Shown here: piece after piece, positions 7,773 to 18,360 of the stretch | Layout: each line of letters opens with the position of its first letter | Numbering within the stretch: position 1 is the first letter of the stretch | From: Acidobacteriota bacterium | GTDB taxonomy: Bacteria; Acidobacteriota; Blastocatellia; Pyrinomonadales; Pyrinomonadaceae | Assembly: GCA_018269005.1 (NCBI GenBank) | Contig: JAFDVK010000012.1 | Span: forward strand, 248,001 to 312,000 | Length of the DNA: 64,000 bases | Direction: 5' to 3' | Position numbers and translations under genes: made by a program | The notes under the pieces: model-generated | Database searches by the model: none | What the model was told of the DNA's origin: nothing | What the model saw: only the letters and a program-made list of their open reading frames with translations

Positions 7773-8245
7773 CAGACAAAGATTCCATGCTCGATCCTGT
7801 TAAGTTCACCCATGACCAATTCTTTGCCGTACGAATCTCGCAAGAGCTCGACCGGCTTTACGTTCCCGAGTGCGAAGCTCGGCGTATTCAGCCAAAGCTT
7901 GAATTTCTCAGGATCGCCGAAGACCTCTCTGCCGAAGTCGGTCACCTCGGCCATCTCGATGATCTTTTCGGAATGTATCGGCTTGAAGCTTTTTGCAGTT
8001 TGCTTATGACGCTGTAGAGATTTGCTGGAGATATCAAGCAGAGTCGTCCAGTCGCTATCGCTAAAAGGCGTTACGCCTTTTATCAAAGCAAATAGCGAAT
8101 ACGGAACTCCGGCCCGGATAACGGAAATCATCAGCATCTTGTCCGAAAGGAATTCGTGATATGTCGGAGGCTTCCCGCGCTTCTTTGAATCACGTCCCGC
8201 GAAGATGATCGCGATCTCTTTGTTCAATTTTTCTTCGGTCGTCAT
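7772..8245 (-). CDS. Xre/MbcA/ParS-type antitoxin (DUF2384) partner of the RES toxin
   Basis: 157 residues. The N-terminal part is helical and weakly Xre-like (PTYHEFLSDKMLMISVIRAG). The C-terminal part carries the toxin-binding DUF2384 motifs: a helix VTDFGREVFGDPEKFKLWLNTP near residue 100, then FALGNVKPVELLRDSYGKELV, where the P-x-E-L segment is typical. Such antitoxins neutralise RES toxins and bind their own promoter. An in-frame TTG lies immediately before the ATG; the ATG at 8245 is preferred. It overlaps the toxin gene by one base. Inverted repeats directly upstream suit autoregulation. Confidence 0.9.
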   Translation of the reverse strand: MTTEEKLNKEIAIIFAGRDSKKRGKPPTYHEFLSDKMLMISVIRAGVPYSLFALIKGVTPFSDSDWTTLLDISSKSLQRHKQTAKSFKPIHSEKIIEMAEVTDFGREVFGDPEKFKLWLNTPSFALGNVKPVELLRDSYGKELVMGELNRIEHGIFV

Positions 8246-8250
8246 CAATT

Positions 8251-8297
8251 ACGATGATATCGTGTATAGGGACATTTGTCTATATATTTCGGACAAA
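8251..8297. promoter_or_regulatory. Two nested inverted repeats upstream of the toxin-antitoxin genes, candidate operator
   Basis: ACGAT-gat-ATCGT at 8251-8263 begins 5 bp upstream of the antitoxin ATG, and TTTGTC (8275-8280) is mirrored by GACAAA (8292-8297) across 11 bp. Antitoxins of this class repress their own promoter through such palindromes. No well-spaced -35/-10 pair was evident. Confidence 0.45.
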
Positions 8298-8325
8298 CTT
8301 CCACCTATTCATCATTCGGCAGGAT

Positions 8326-9228
8326 TCACCGATCGAATTCGCCGGTGTTCTTCCTTCGCGGAACAAGAACCTCTTGTTCATTTTGTCGTTCGAAGTTCGG
8401 GTCAAGCAGATTCGTTGTGCCCTCGGTGACGGAAAGGTAAGGGCGTGCTTCGTCCAACTCGTGCTGGTTCGAAACGCCGACGGTGCTTGACAGCGGAACG
8501 CGGGGCCTTTCCTCTGTAGGTTGTTTAGTCAGCGCACGTTTTAGGCGGTTCCAGCCGAAGAATGATGACATCATTGCGATCAGCATCATCAAGCTAGACG
8601 CGATAAAAAGCAGCATCGTCGGTTTCGCGGCAAGCAGACCCGTGAGACTCGAAATGAATGCCAATGTGAATCCTGCTGCAGCGGGAATTGCAGTGATTGC
8701 GGCGGCAACGACCGAAATCTTTGCCGCACGCGTTTCCGCCATCAGCCGCAGGACCTCCATCTCCAACCTTTCGGAGGTAAGCGGTGTGCCGCACCGACGG
8801 CAAAAGCGCGAATCGCCGGCCGAATCCAACCCGCAGCCGGGACACAACTTCGCGATCGACGGCACACGCGCCAATGCAGCAATGGTTCTCGCCTCTTGTG
8901 CGACTATGTTCTTATCCCCATCGTTGAGCCGGCCGTGTCTGACCTGATAATCGAACGTAGTTTGCGTGGAATTTTCGCCGACCGACCAGATCCGAATGAC
9001 GAGCGTAGCGGGAAAATCGAGCACGTTCGTTGACCCGTATGATCCCCAGCCGCGAGCCGGGCGGCGCCCGATGACGTTCGGTTCAACCTCAAGAATGTCG
9101 AAACCGAGCGACTCCATCGCATCGACGAGCCGCTGCCGGACAGCCTCAGGTTTCCCGGCCAATACCTCAGAGAAATAGACCCCGACCGTATCGTTTGCAC
9201 CGTCCATCGAATATTGACTGATGCTCAT
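8326..9228 (-). CDS. Zinc-ribbon protein with two C-terminal membrane segments, function unknown
   Basis: 300 residues from the ATG at 9228. Residues 1-115 form an alpha/beta domain without a recognised family. A zinc ribbon follows (CPGCGLDSAGDSRFCRRCG: Cys129, 132, 143, 146), then two hydrophobic segments at about 173-200 and 204-225, and a polar tail. A second in-frame ATG lies at 9270, but 9228 has a clear ribosome-binding site (CAGGAAC, spacing 7) and 9270 does not. The tail ends 80 bp before the antitoxin start. Soluble domain plus zinc ribbon plus membrane hairpin is common in uncharacterised bacterial proteins; no function is assigned. Confidence 0.8.
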   Translation of the reverse strand: MSISQYSMDGANDTVGVYFSEVLAGKPEAVRQRLVDAMESLGFDILEVEPNVIGRRPARGWGSYGSTNVLDFPATLVIRIWSVGENSTQTTFDYQVRHGRLNDGDKNIVAQEARTIAALARVPSIAKLCPGCGLDSAGDSRFCRRCGTPLTSERLEMEVLRLMAETRAAKISVVAAAITAIPAAAGFTLAFISSLTGLLAAKPTMLLFIASSLMMLIAMMSSFFGWNRLKRALTKQPTEERPRVPLSSTVGVSNQHELDEARPYLSVTEGTTNLLDPNFERQNEQEVLVPRRKNTGEFDR

Positions 9229-9315
9229 ACCGCAAGTTCCTGTATTCGGACATCTTACTACACTACCCATCTTTGTAGAAAAATAATACTTAGGGTGCCC
9301 CGAACGTCCGCCGGA

Positions 9316-9343
9316 TTGCGTTTTATAAAATAGGGAATATACT
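9316..9343 (+). promoter_or_regulatory. Candidate sigma-70-like promoter for the kinase gene
   Basis: TTGCGT (9316-9321) and TATACT (9338-9343) are separated by 16 bp, 52 bp upstream of the kinase start. The -10 matches consensus at five of six positions, the -35 poorly. It lies in the divergent gap with the zinc-ribbon gene. Confidence 0.35.
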
Positions 9344-9394
9344 ACATCTCTCCTTAATCAAAATTTGTAGCTCGCTTTAAATGGAGGCGAAATC

Positions 9395-11620
9395 GTGATT
9401 GGCAGGGTCATCTCGCATTATCAGATCACTTCACAGCTGGGTGAGGGCGGCATGGGCGTGGTTTACGAGGCGGAAGATACAAATCTGGGGCGCCACGTCG
9501 CCCTGAAATTCCTGACGCCAAGCCTTGCCGCCGACGATATTCTCTTGCAGCGATTCCAACGTGAGGCACGTGCCGCGTCCGCCCTCAATCACCCGAATAT
9601 CTGCACGATCCACGGCATCGAGGAATTCGACTCGGAGCATTTCATCGTAATGGAACTGCTAGACGGCCAGTCGCTTGGCGACAGGATCCACAGTAGCCGG
9701 CTGGATATCGATTCGATACTTAATTTGGGTGTGCAGATCGTGGATGCGTTGGAATCGGCACATTCGAAAGGAATCGTGCACCGCGATCTCAAACCTGCGA
9801 ATATATTTGTAACCTCCCGCGGGCAGGCAAAGATCCTTGATTTCGGCCTCGCGAAGATCGATCAACAGAGACCCGGAGCGGCCTCGAACGTCCCGACCGC
9901 CATCGCCGACGGCCTGACATCGGCAGGTGCGACGATGGGCACGGTCGCATATATGTCGCCCGAGCAAGCCCGCGGCGAGGTGACCGACGCACGAACGGAT
10001 CTCTTTTCATTCGGCACGATACTCTATCAGATGGCGACCGGCGTGCTTCCTTTTCAGGGTGACACGTCGGCCGTGGTCTTCGATTCGATCTTGAACAGAG
10101 ACCCTGTTCCTATCGAGCAGTCAAATCCATCGCTACCCGCTGAATTGAGCCGGATCGTCGCCCAAGCCCTTGAGAAAGACCGCGATCTGCGATATCAGAA
10201 CGCGACCGACCTTAAAACCGGCCTGAAGCGTCTAAAACGTGATCTCGATTCGGGCCGCCATTCGGGCGAAGCAAGCGCCATTCACAGCACTCGTGCACCT
10301 CAGGCCGTCTATGAACACTCGATCGCCGTTCTCTATTTCGAGAATCTGAGCGGAATGAAAGAGGACGAATACCTGCGCGACGGCATTACTGAAGACATTA
10401 CGACGGAATTGTCCAAGATTCGCCGCTTGAAGACGTTCTCGAGAGCGGTCGTGATGTCCTATCGAGATCGACAGGTAACGGCCGGGCAAGTCGGACGCGA
10501 TCTCGGAGCGTCGTACGTGCTGACGGGCAGCCTTCGCAGAGCAGGCAATCGACTGAGAATAAACGCTCAACTCGTCGATGCCGCAACGGATTTTCCCGTC
10601 TGGAGCGAGCGTTATGACCGCGAGATGGAGGACGTTTTCGCGGTTCAGGACGAGATCGCTTCGAAGATCGCGGAGGCCTTGAGGATCACGCTATCACCCC
10701 AAGAGCAGGAAGCGCTTGCTGCAAAACCGACTGAGAACCTTCATGCGTACGACCTGTATCTCCGCGGGCGAAATTTTGCCCGGCGTGTTGGTCGGCAGGA
10801 TATGCTCTTTGCATTGCAAATGTACGAGAACGCCGTCTCGCTCGATCCCGGATTTGCGGTCGCGCATGCCGCGGTTGCGAACGTGTGTGCGCAGTTCTAC
10901 TACTATTTTGAGCGTAAGCAGGAGTGGATAGATCGCGTCAATGCCGCAACCAAACGGGCGATCTCGACCGGCCGTGACGAACCTGAGATCAGATGCGCCG
11001 AGGCCTGGTTGGATTTCGCTCAAGGACGTTACGAGGAGGCCATAGCCAAATGCCGCTCGGCGCTTTCGCGTGATCCCGACATCGACGGCGGCTACAATTT
11101 GCTTGGACGTGCACTATTCGAAGCGGGCCGTTATCAAGAGGTCGTCGATATAATGGAAGATATCCTCGCGCATGCGGGTGAAAATTATAACAACACGATC
11201 CCGATCCACAATGCGCTCGGCGCGATGGGAAAGAAAGACGCGTTGAACAACTATACTTACCGCGAGATCGCGTTGTTCGAAACGCAGTTGAGAAAGACGC
11301 CGGAAGATGCACGCGTGCGCGTCCTTTTGGCGGGCGGCTACGCACATCAAAAGCGCTTTGACGACGCACAACGCGAGATCGACCTCGCACTTGTTCTTCG
11401 ACCCGACGATACGATGATCCTTTACAACGTCGCTTGTACGTTATGCGAAATGGATAAGCCGAACGATGCAATGAGTACGCTAAAGAAGGCGTGGGACGCC
11501 GGATATCGGAACCCGGCGTGGATACGGCAGGATCCCGACCTTGCAAAGCTGCAAGGCGAGCCGGAATTCGAAAAGCTTTTTCCATCGAACGGAGCCGTCG
11601 TTGTTGAAGCTGCTCAGTAG
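9395..11620 (+). CDS. Ser/Thr protein kinase with TolB-like domain and TPR repeats
   Basis: 741 residues. A Hanks-type kinase domain (about 8-275) has all key residues: glycine loop LGEGGMGVVYEA, Lys38 in VALKF, catalytic HRDLKPAN (Asp131), DFG at 149-151 and SPEQARG. Residues about 308-430 form a TolB/FlgO-like domain (SIAVLYFENLSG, DGITEDITTELS, GSLRRAGNRLRINAQLVD), as seen in many adenylate cyclase and kinase fusions. The rest is TPR-like helices (about 445-725). No transmembrane segment is evident, so it is probably cytoplasmic. The GTG at 9395 follows GGAGG at 7-nt spacing. Phosphorylation targets are unknown. Confidence 0.93.
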   Translation: MIGRVISHYQITSQLGEGGMGVVYEAEDTNLGRHVALKFLTPSLAADDILLQRFQREARAASALNHPNICTIHGIEEFDSEHFIVMELLDGQSLGDRIHSSRLDIDSILNLGVQIVDALESAHSKGIVHRDLKPANIFVTSRGQAKILDFGLAKIDQQRPGAASNVPTAIADGLTSAGATMGTVAYMSPEQARGEVTDARTDLFSFGTILYQMATGVLPFQGDTSAVVFDSILNRDPVPIEQSNPSLPAELSRIVAQALEKDRDLRYQNATDLKTGLKRLKRDLDSGRHSGEASAIHSTRAPQAVYEHSIAVLYFENLSGMKEDEYLRDGITEDITTELSKIRRLKTFSRAVVMSYRDRQVTAGQVGRDLGASYVLTGSLRRAGNRLRINAQLVDAATDFPVWSERYDREMEDVFAVQDEIASKIAEALRITLSPQEQEALAAKPTENLHAYDLYLRGRNFARRVGRQDMLFALQMYENAVSLDPGFAVAHAAVANVCAQFYYYFERKQEWIDRVNAATKRAISTGRDEPEIRCAEAWLDFAQGRYEEAIAKCRSALSRDPDIDGGYNLLGRALFEAGRYQEVVDIMEDILAHAGENYNNTIPIHNALGAMGKKDALNNYTYREIALFETQLRKTPEDARVRVLLAGGYAHQKRFDDAQREIDLALVLRPDDTMILYNVACTLCEMDKPNDAMSTLKKAWDAGYRNPAWIRQDPDLAKLQGEPEFEKLFPSNGAVVVEAAQ

Positions 11621-11684
11621 AAGCGATCGTTCAGCGCAGCTGGTAATCCGTAGCCGGCCGTTCTACCACCCGGAAAAAAGCAGA

Positions 11685-13244
11685 TCACTGCGGCATCATT
11701 GTTCGGACCTTGACCACACGTTCCTCGACATTCGGCGTGTAGGTTTTGAATGTCTTCAAGTATTTGACCATCGCATCGAGCATATCGACGCCGGAGGCCT
11801 TGTATGAGTCAGCTTTACCAAATGCAAAAAAACCATCGCCGCCATCCGCTAAGTAGTTGGATGTCAACACCTTATACGTCTTATTGTCGTCGATCGGTTC
11901 GCCTTTGATCGTGCAATCCACTATCCGTTGGCCGACCGGTTCGGTCTCCTCGTACTCGATCTCGACGCCCTTCGAGACCTGTAGTACACCATTCGTCAAA
12001 CCCGCTCCATGCTCGAACGCCTCTCGAAGGTAACGCCCCTTTATCTCCAGCTGGACGATCGTGTTCGGGAAAGGAAATACCGAGATCAGTTTGCCGACGG
12101 TAACCACGCCCGGATCGATGTCCTCACGCAATCCGCCGCTGTTGGTCACGGCGAAGTCATATTCCGGATAGGCCGCAAGCATCGCGTCCGCGACCATGTT
12201 TCCCATTCCGGAACTACTACCATAGGAACGTGTCATCGGTGCCGTTACGGTCGTCACCTTTTCGTCCGTTATCGCCTTGAGCTTGTTCTTCCACTTATTG
12301 ATGACGGCGACCATCGTTGGGTCGTCCTCGACCTCGTCATCGAAAAGATAGTTGTAGTGGTTCTTAAAATCGACGATCTTGTCGAGCTTTTTGTCGTACG
12401 TGATCTCAAGTTTGCCGAGTTCGATCGTGTAGGCATCGGTCGAGACGATGATCGTGCCGTTGGCCACGATCGGTTTTGGCGTTCCGCTGTGCGGATGGCC
12501 CGTGATCATCAGATCGACGCCGGGAACGGCCTTCGCAAGGTCGATGTCGTGCTGATGATTTCGGATCACATCGGCCTCGCCCGTGGTCGATTGCGTGCCG
12601 GGAATGCCGATGTGAATGAGCAGAATTATGAGATCGGTCTTCGGCTGAAGTTCTTTGATGTACTTTCGCAAATAGACCTTTTCATCTCGGGCTTCGACGC
12701 CTTTTATCATCACCGGTGCGACCGTATCTTCGAACGCGAACTTCTCGTGCAGGCCGATGATGCCGAGCCGAATGCCGTTCACTTCCTTGATAATGTAGGG
12801 GTGTGGCCAATGGAGTTTGTCGGTGCCTTTGACGAAGATATTGCCGTTCAGAAGCGGGAACTTTGCACGCTCGAACTGCTTGTAGGCGTTCTCCCAACCG
12901 TAGTCGTATTCGTGATTGCCCACACAGGCGGCATCAAGCCCAAGATAGTTGGCAGCGTCGATTATAGCTTCGCCCTTCGTGAGCAAGCTTAAATACGGCC
13001 CCGCGAAAAAATCACCGGCGTCGAAATAGACCGTATTCGGGTTCGCCTTCTTTTCCTGCTTTACGAGCGTCGCGATATTCGCAAAGCCGCCGACCTTTCG
13101 CGTCGTACTCACCCACGGAACGATCAGGGGTTCAAGGTGCGAATGAAGATCATTCGTGTAAAGAACGTTCAGCTTCTGAGCGGATGCTGCGGGAGCCAAA
13201 ACCGTCAGAACGCCAATTATGAGAAACAACGCAAGCTTTTTCAT
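11685..13244 (-). CDS. Periplasmic 5'-nucleotidase/2',3'-cyclic phosphodiesterase (UshA family)
   Basis: 519 residues with a signal peptide (cut near PAASAQ, residue 23). The metallophosphatase domain carries LYTNDLHSHLEP (Asp32, His34), YFDAGDFF (Asp76), CVGNHEYD (Asn110, His111) and ITGHPHSG (His250, His252). The C-terminal 5'-nucleotidase substrate domain is recognised by NSGGLREDIDPG and LISVFPFPNT. The enzyme should hydrolyse nucleotides or UDP-sugars outside the inner membrane. An upstream in-frame start at 13343 would bury the signal peptide; the ATG at 13244 has a strong GGGGAG ribosome-binding site. It starts 19 bp after a secreted-protein gene on the same strand. Confidence 0.94.
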   Translation of the reverse strand: MKKLALFLIIGVLTVLAPAASAQKLNVLYTNDLHSHLEPLIVPWVSTTRKVGGFANIATLVKQEKKANPNTVYFDAGDFFAGPYLSLLTKGEAIIDAANYLGLDAACVGNHEYDYGWENAYKQFERAKFPLLNGNIFVKGTDKLHWPHPYIIKEVNGIRLGIIGLHEKFAFEDTVAPVMIKGVEARDEKVYLRKYIKELQPKTDLIILLIHIGIPGTQSTTGEADVIRNHQHDIDLAKAVPGVDLMITGHPHSGTPKPIVANGTIIVSTDAYTIELGKLEITYDKKLDKIVDFKNHYNYLFDDEVEDDPTMVAVINKWKNKLKAITDEKVTTVTAPMTRSYGSSSGMGNMVADAMLAAYPEYDFAVTNSGGLREDIDPGVVTVGKLISVFPFPNTIVQLEIKGRYLREAFEHGAGLTNGVLQVSKGVEIEYEETEPVGQRIVDCTIKGEPIDDNKTYKVLTSNYLADGGDGFFAFGKADSYKASGVDMLDAMVKYLKTFKTYTPNVEERVVKVRTMMPQ

Positions 13245-13263
13245 GTATTTTCTCCCCTTTTGA

Positions 13264-14058
13264 TCATTGCTTTGGAACGGCGTTCGCCCACCAAACCCGC
13301 TGTTCCTGTTTAATGGCTTCAGCGTCCTGGTTGATGTACGCATCGTGGAAACCCTGCCAGCCGTTCTTGAAATATTTCGGATTCGGGGAAAATTCGCCGT
13401 CTCCTATGTCGAGATCACCCGAGAGCGGAATACGCGAATCGCCCCAGTTGCACTCAAGGTCCATCTTGCCGTCCAGCGACCGCCAACGTCCTGCGAACTG
13501 GTTGTTCCTAAATGCGTCAGCGCCGTCCTCGATATCGTCGTAGCGGATCTTCGCAGCATCGTCTATATAAAATGCGGTAAAAAGTGTCCCCGTGAACACA
13601 CCTGTATGCGGGTCGGCGCCTTCCTCGACGAAGCGATAGTCCGCTAACAGTATGCCCCGCTTCTTTACATGTTGCTCTGCCGCAAGCTCCGGCTCGATCG
13701 ACCTATAAAAACGCACCGAGGCGACGGATATGGTTCCCTTGAACGTCCGGAACGTCTCGCCGACGAGCGAGGCGCCGGCGACGTTGTAAACGAATGAGTT
13801 GGCCCGGGATGTCTCAGCCGAGATCAACTTTACGCGGATCCGCTGATGGTTCTTTCCGATAAAGCCGAAGACAGTGCTGTTATCGTCCGCAATCCAAAGA
13901 GACCCGAGGTCATATCTTTTGAGCTGAGCCTTTTGTTCGACCCTAGCGAGGAGCGGGTCGGCGAGCAAGTCCTTTCGCCAGTTTGCGATGTCGCCCTGAG
14001 CGGCGGCGAAAGAGGTGAATACAATGAACAACAACAGGAATGTTGATAGTGCTCTCAT
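13264..14058 (-). CDS. Secreted protein of unknown function
   Basis: 264 residues beginning with a clear signal peptide (STFLLLFIVFTSFAAAQG). The mature part is predicted mostly beta with many charged residues and has no repeats, catalytic motif or family that I recognise. It sits 19 bp upstream of the UshA-like nucleotidase in the same direction, so the two are probably co-expressed and both exported. It could act on the same compartment, but no specific role is supported. Confidence 0.8.
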   Translation of the reverse strand: MRALSTFLLLFIVFTSFAAAQGDIANWRKDLLADPLLARVEQKAQLKRYDLGSLWIADDNSTVFGFIGKNHQRIRVKLISAETSRANSFVYNVAGASLVGETFRTFKGTISVASVRFYRSIEPELAAEQHVKKRGILLADYRFVEEGADPHTGVFTGTLFTAFYIDDAAKIRYDDIEDGADAFRNNQFAGRWRSLDGKMDLECNWGDSRIPLSGDLDIGDGEFSPNPKYFKNGWQGFHDAYINQDAEAIKQEQRVWWANAVPKQ

Positions 14059-14132
14059 AGATTCGATACTTTTCGCTAGAGTAGCACAATCCGCCGCGGG
14101 TTGGCGGGCGGCAACTTTTCGCTCCGGCTAAA

Positions 14133-14161
14133 TTTACCTTTGCCCGGCGGCGACCTAAAAT
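14133..14161 (+). promoter_or_regulatory. Candidate promoter for icd
   Basis: TTTACC (14133-14138), a 17-bp spacer and TAAAAT (14156-14161), 76 bp upstream of the icd ATG. The -10 differs from consensus at one position and spacing is ideal; the -35 is weak. Confidence 0.4.
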
Positions 14162-14201
14162 AGCGTTGAATACTCGATGTCGAGGCTTTTGCAGACCTTG
14201 A

Positions 14202-16457
<2,256 letters not shown>

Positions 16458-16521
16458 TAACGATGCCCGATTTTGCAGCCAGCGCGCCTGGCGGACTCGG
16501 CATCATAATCACTTGTCCCGT

Positions 16522-17517
16522 ATGAGTTTCTTTCTAAGAACCATCTTCCTTGCGAGTGTTTTTGCGGCAGTTTTTGTGACTGCGGTGAATGCCCAGTTTC
16601 CACAGACGCAAAGAGCCCGCGAGCGGATGCAGCAAGCCTCGCAAGACCCCAACGCTCCCCAGAAACCCGTTTTTCGCCCGAAGACCAACGTTGACGTAAC
16701 GATGGTGCTTGCGAAGAAGGATGTTGCCTCATTCGCCCAAGCACAGCCGCTTGCCGTTAAAAATGCGGCGGACGGTGATCCGCTTTGGCTCTATATTCGT
16801 TTCAAAGATGAATTGGGCAAATATGTTTTCCGCACACATGGTGAAGGCGGCGACCGATATCTGCTCGCTCTTGAGATCGGAAAACCCGGCATCATGGGCA
16901 CGGCAATGCACTACATTCTCTCATTCACAGAGCCTGAGCTTACGAAGAAAGAGATAAAGGTCGCACTGACGAGCGGTATTTGGGGAAGGAACAATTCACT
17001 GCCGATCTTTCTGCGCAGCGTTGCCGATCCCGAAAAGAAGATCGCCGCCAATGATCTCAGCCTCACAAGTATGTTCGGTTTTCCGCGCTCTTCGACCGAC
17101 GACCTTGCGCGAATCACGATCGTTACCGACCGCTCGAAAGGCAATCCGCTTTACGAAAAGATGTTCGGTGAATACAAAAAGGACGTTATCCGGGGCAACG
17201 CCGCAGATACGCTCCCAAAAGAAGGTTCGTTCGATGACGCGGGAATTCGGGCCCGCCTAACCGCTACGCTTCGTGATTCGGGCATCGTTCCAAGCCGGCT
17301 CTATTTTGCGGCGGATGATTGGCTCGAATTCAGCGATCAGCCGATGCGCGTGATGGAAAAGCGGAAGATGAATGCCGTTTTTATCTACGACCGCGACGGC
17401 GGTTGTTACTTCGGTACGGCTGAGATCACCCAACCTTATGACCCGATGCTGAGATCATACGGCGCCTCGACCTTCACTATCGAACACGAGATCGCACGGC
17501 CGTGCGACGTAAAGTAA
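16522..17517 (+). CDS. Secreted protein of unknown function
   Basis: 331 residues from the ATG at 16522, which begins a signal peptide (FFLRTIFLASVFAAVFVTAV, then NAQF). Upstream in-frame starts fall in the end of icd and would precede the signal with a polar stretch. The mature protein has a polar, Gln/Arg-rich lead (about 25-55) followed by a mixed alpha/beta domain with no motif I can assign. It lies 64 bp after icd on the same strand and meets the pterin dehydratase gene tail to tail with one base between the stops. Confidence 0.78.
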   Translation: MSFFLRTIFLASVFAAVFVTAVNAQFPQTQRARERMQQASQDPNAPQKPVFRPKTNVDVTMVLAKKDVASFAQAQPLAVKNAADGDPLWLYIRFKDELGKYVFRTHGEGGDRYLLALEIGKPGIMGTAMHYILSFTEPELTKKEIKVALTSGIWGRNNSLPIFLRSVADPEKKIAANDLSLTSMFGFPRSSTDDLARITIVTDRSKGNPLYEKMFGEYKKDVIRGNAADTLPKEGSFDDAGIRARLTATLRDSGIVPSRLYFAADDWLEFSDQPMRVMEKRKMNAVFIYDRDGGCYFGTAEITQPYDPMLRSYGASTFTIEHEIARPCDVK

Positions 17518-17518
17518 A

Positions 17519-17800
17519 TTAAAGCTCGTCGATCGCTTTGGCGGCCGCAATGTCCACATCAGTTATGCCGCCGCGATCGTGCGTTGTAAGGCGAATTTCG
17601 GCAAAACCCCAACCGAACTTGATGTCCGGATGGTGATCGGCGGCCTCGGCGACCTCACCGACCTTATTCACAAACGCCAAGGCATCGCCGAAATTGTCGA
17701 ATTTATAGTGCCGAACAAGCTCCTTCCCATCGACCGACCAGCCGGTCAGAGAGCCAAGCCCAGCAGCCAGCTCATCTTCTTTCAGTACACGTCTTTCCAT
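17519..17800 (-). CDS. phhB: Pterin-4a-carbinolamine dehydratase
   Basis: 93 residues, a complete single-domain PCD/DCoH protein. The active-site signature is present as AADHHPDIKFGW (adjacent His-His-Pro-Asp, near residue 55), followed by LTTHDRGGITDVDIAAA. The enzyme dehydrates 4a-hydroxytetrahydropterin during pterin recycling. No aromatic amino-acid hydroxylase is in this window, so its pterin-dependent partner is elsewhere, or it serves another role such as molybdopterin-linked metabolism. It is convergent with the secreted-protein gene (1 bp apart) and divergent from the lipoprotein gene. Confidence 0.94.
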   Translation of the reverse strand: MERRVLKEDELAAGLGSLTGWSVDGKELVRHYKFDNFGDALAFVNKVGEVAEAADHHPDIKFGWGFAEIRLTTHDRGGITDVDIAAAKAIDEL

Positions 17801-17855
17801 TGCGAATGCGACTCTCCCATATTTTCGGTATAATCTTGAGTTTTGACCTTCTAAA

Positions 17856-18338
17856 ATGGCTTCAAAACGTTTTACATTTGCTATTAAGATCCTGTTTGCG
17901 GCGATTTTGTCCGTAATGCTTCTTGCGTGCGGCTCATCAAAACCGGCTGCTTCGCCCGTTGAGACCTTTGAGACTTACGTCAAAGCTCTTAAGAAGAAAG
18001 ATTATACCTCAGCGAAGATCTTGCTTTCTGCCGCGACCATCAAAATGCACGAGCAGGAGGCAAAAGCACAAAATACGACCGTTGACGAGATCATCAAGCG
18101 CGGTTCGCTGGTCGCTGACGGCCAAACGACCGTAAAGTATCGCAACGAAAAGATCGAAGGCGACAAGGCATCGATCGAATTGCAGAATTCGTTCGGCTCT
18201 TGGGAGACGATACATTTCGTTCGTGAAGACGGCGTCTGGAAGCTCGACATCGCCGCGAGTGCTCAGGACATCATCAAGGATGTTGACGATCAGGACAAGA
18301 TCTTCGATCAGCTGAGCAACTCGAACGTGCAGCCCTAA
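17856..18338 (+). CDS. Lipoprotein, DUF4878/NTF2-like
   Basis: 160 residues. The N-terminus is a lipoprotein signal (LFAAILSVMLLACGSS) with a lipobox ending in Cys25. The rest (about 37-150) has the layout of small NTF2-like exported proteins: a helix VETFETYVKALKKKDYTSAK, then strands VTVKYRNEKI-like, ASIELQNSFG and IHFVREDGVWKLD. This matches the DUF4878 family pattern. The role is unknown. DUF1015 begins 22 bp downstream and is probably co-transcribed. Confidence 0.82.
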   Translation: MASKRFTFAIKILFAAILSVMLLACGSSKPAASPVETFETYVKALKKKDYTSAKILLSAATIKMHEQEAKAQNTTVDEIIKRGSLVADGQTTVKYRNEKIEGDKASIELQNSFGSWETIHFVREDGVWKLDIAASAQDIIKDVDDQDKIFDQLSNSNVQP

Positions 18339-18360
18339 AAACTTCTTTAAGAAATTCTTT

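Noticed and set aside
9268-9270. Upstream ATG for the zinc-ribbon gene
   Set aside because: No ribosome-binding site; the ATG at 9228 has CAGGAAC at good spacing.
12009-12992. 327-codon plus-strand frame opposite the 5'-nucleotidase
   Set aside because: The minus strand encodes the UshA-like metal motifs; the plus frame has no domain and no ribosome-binding site.
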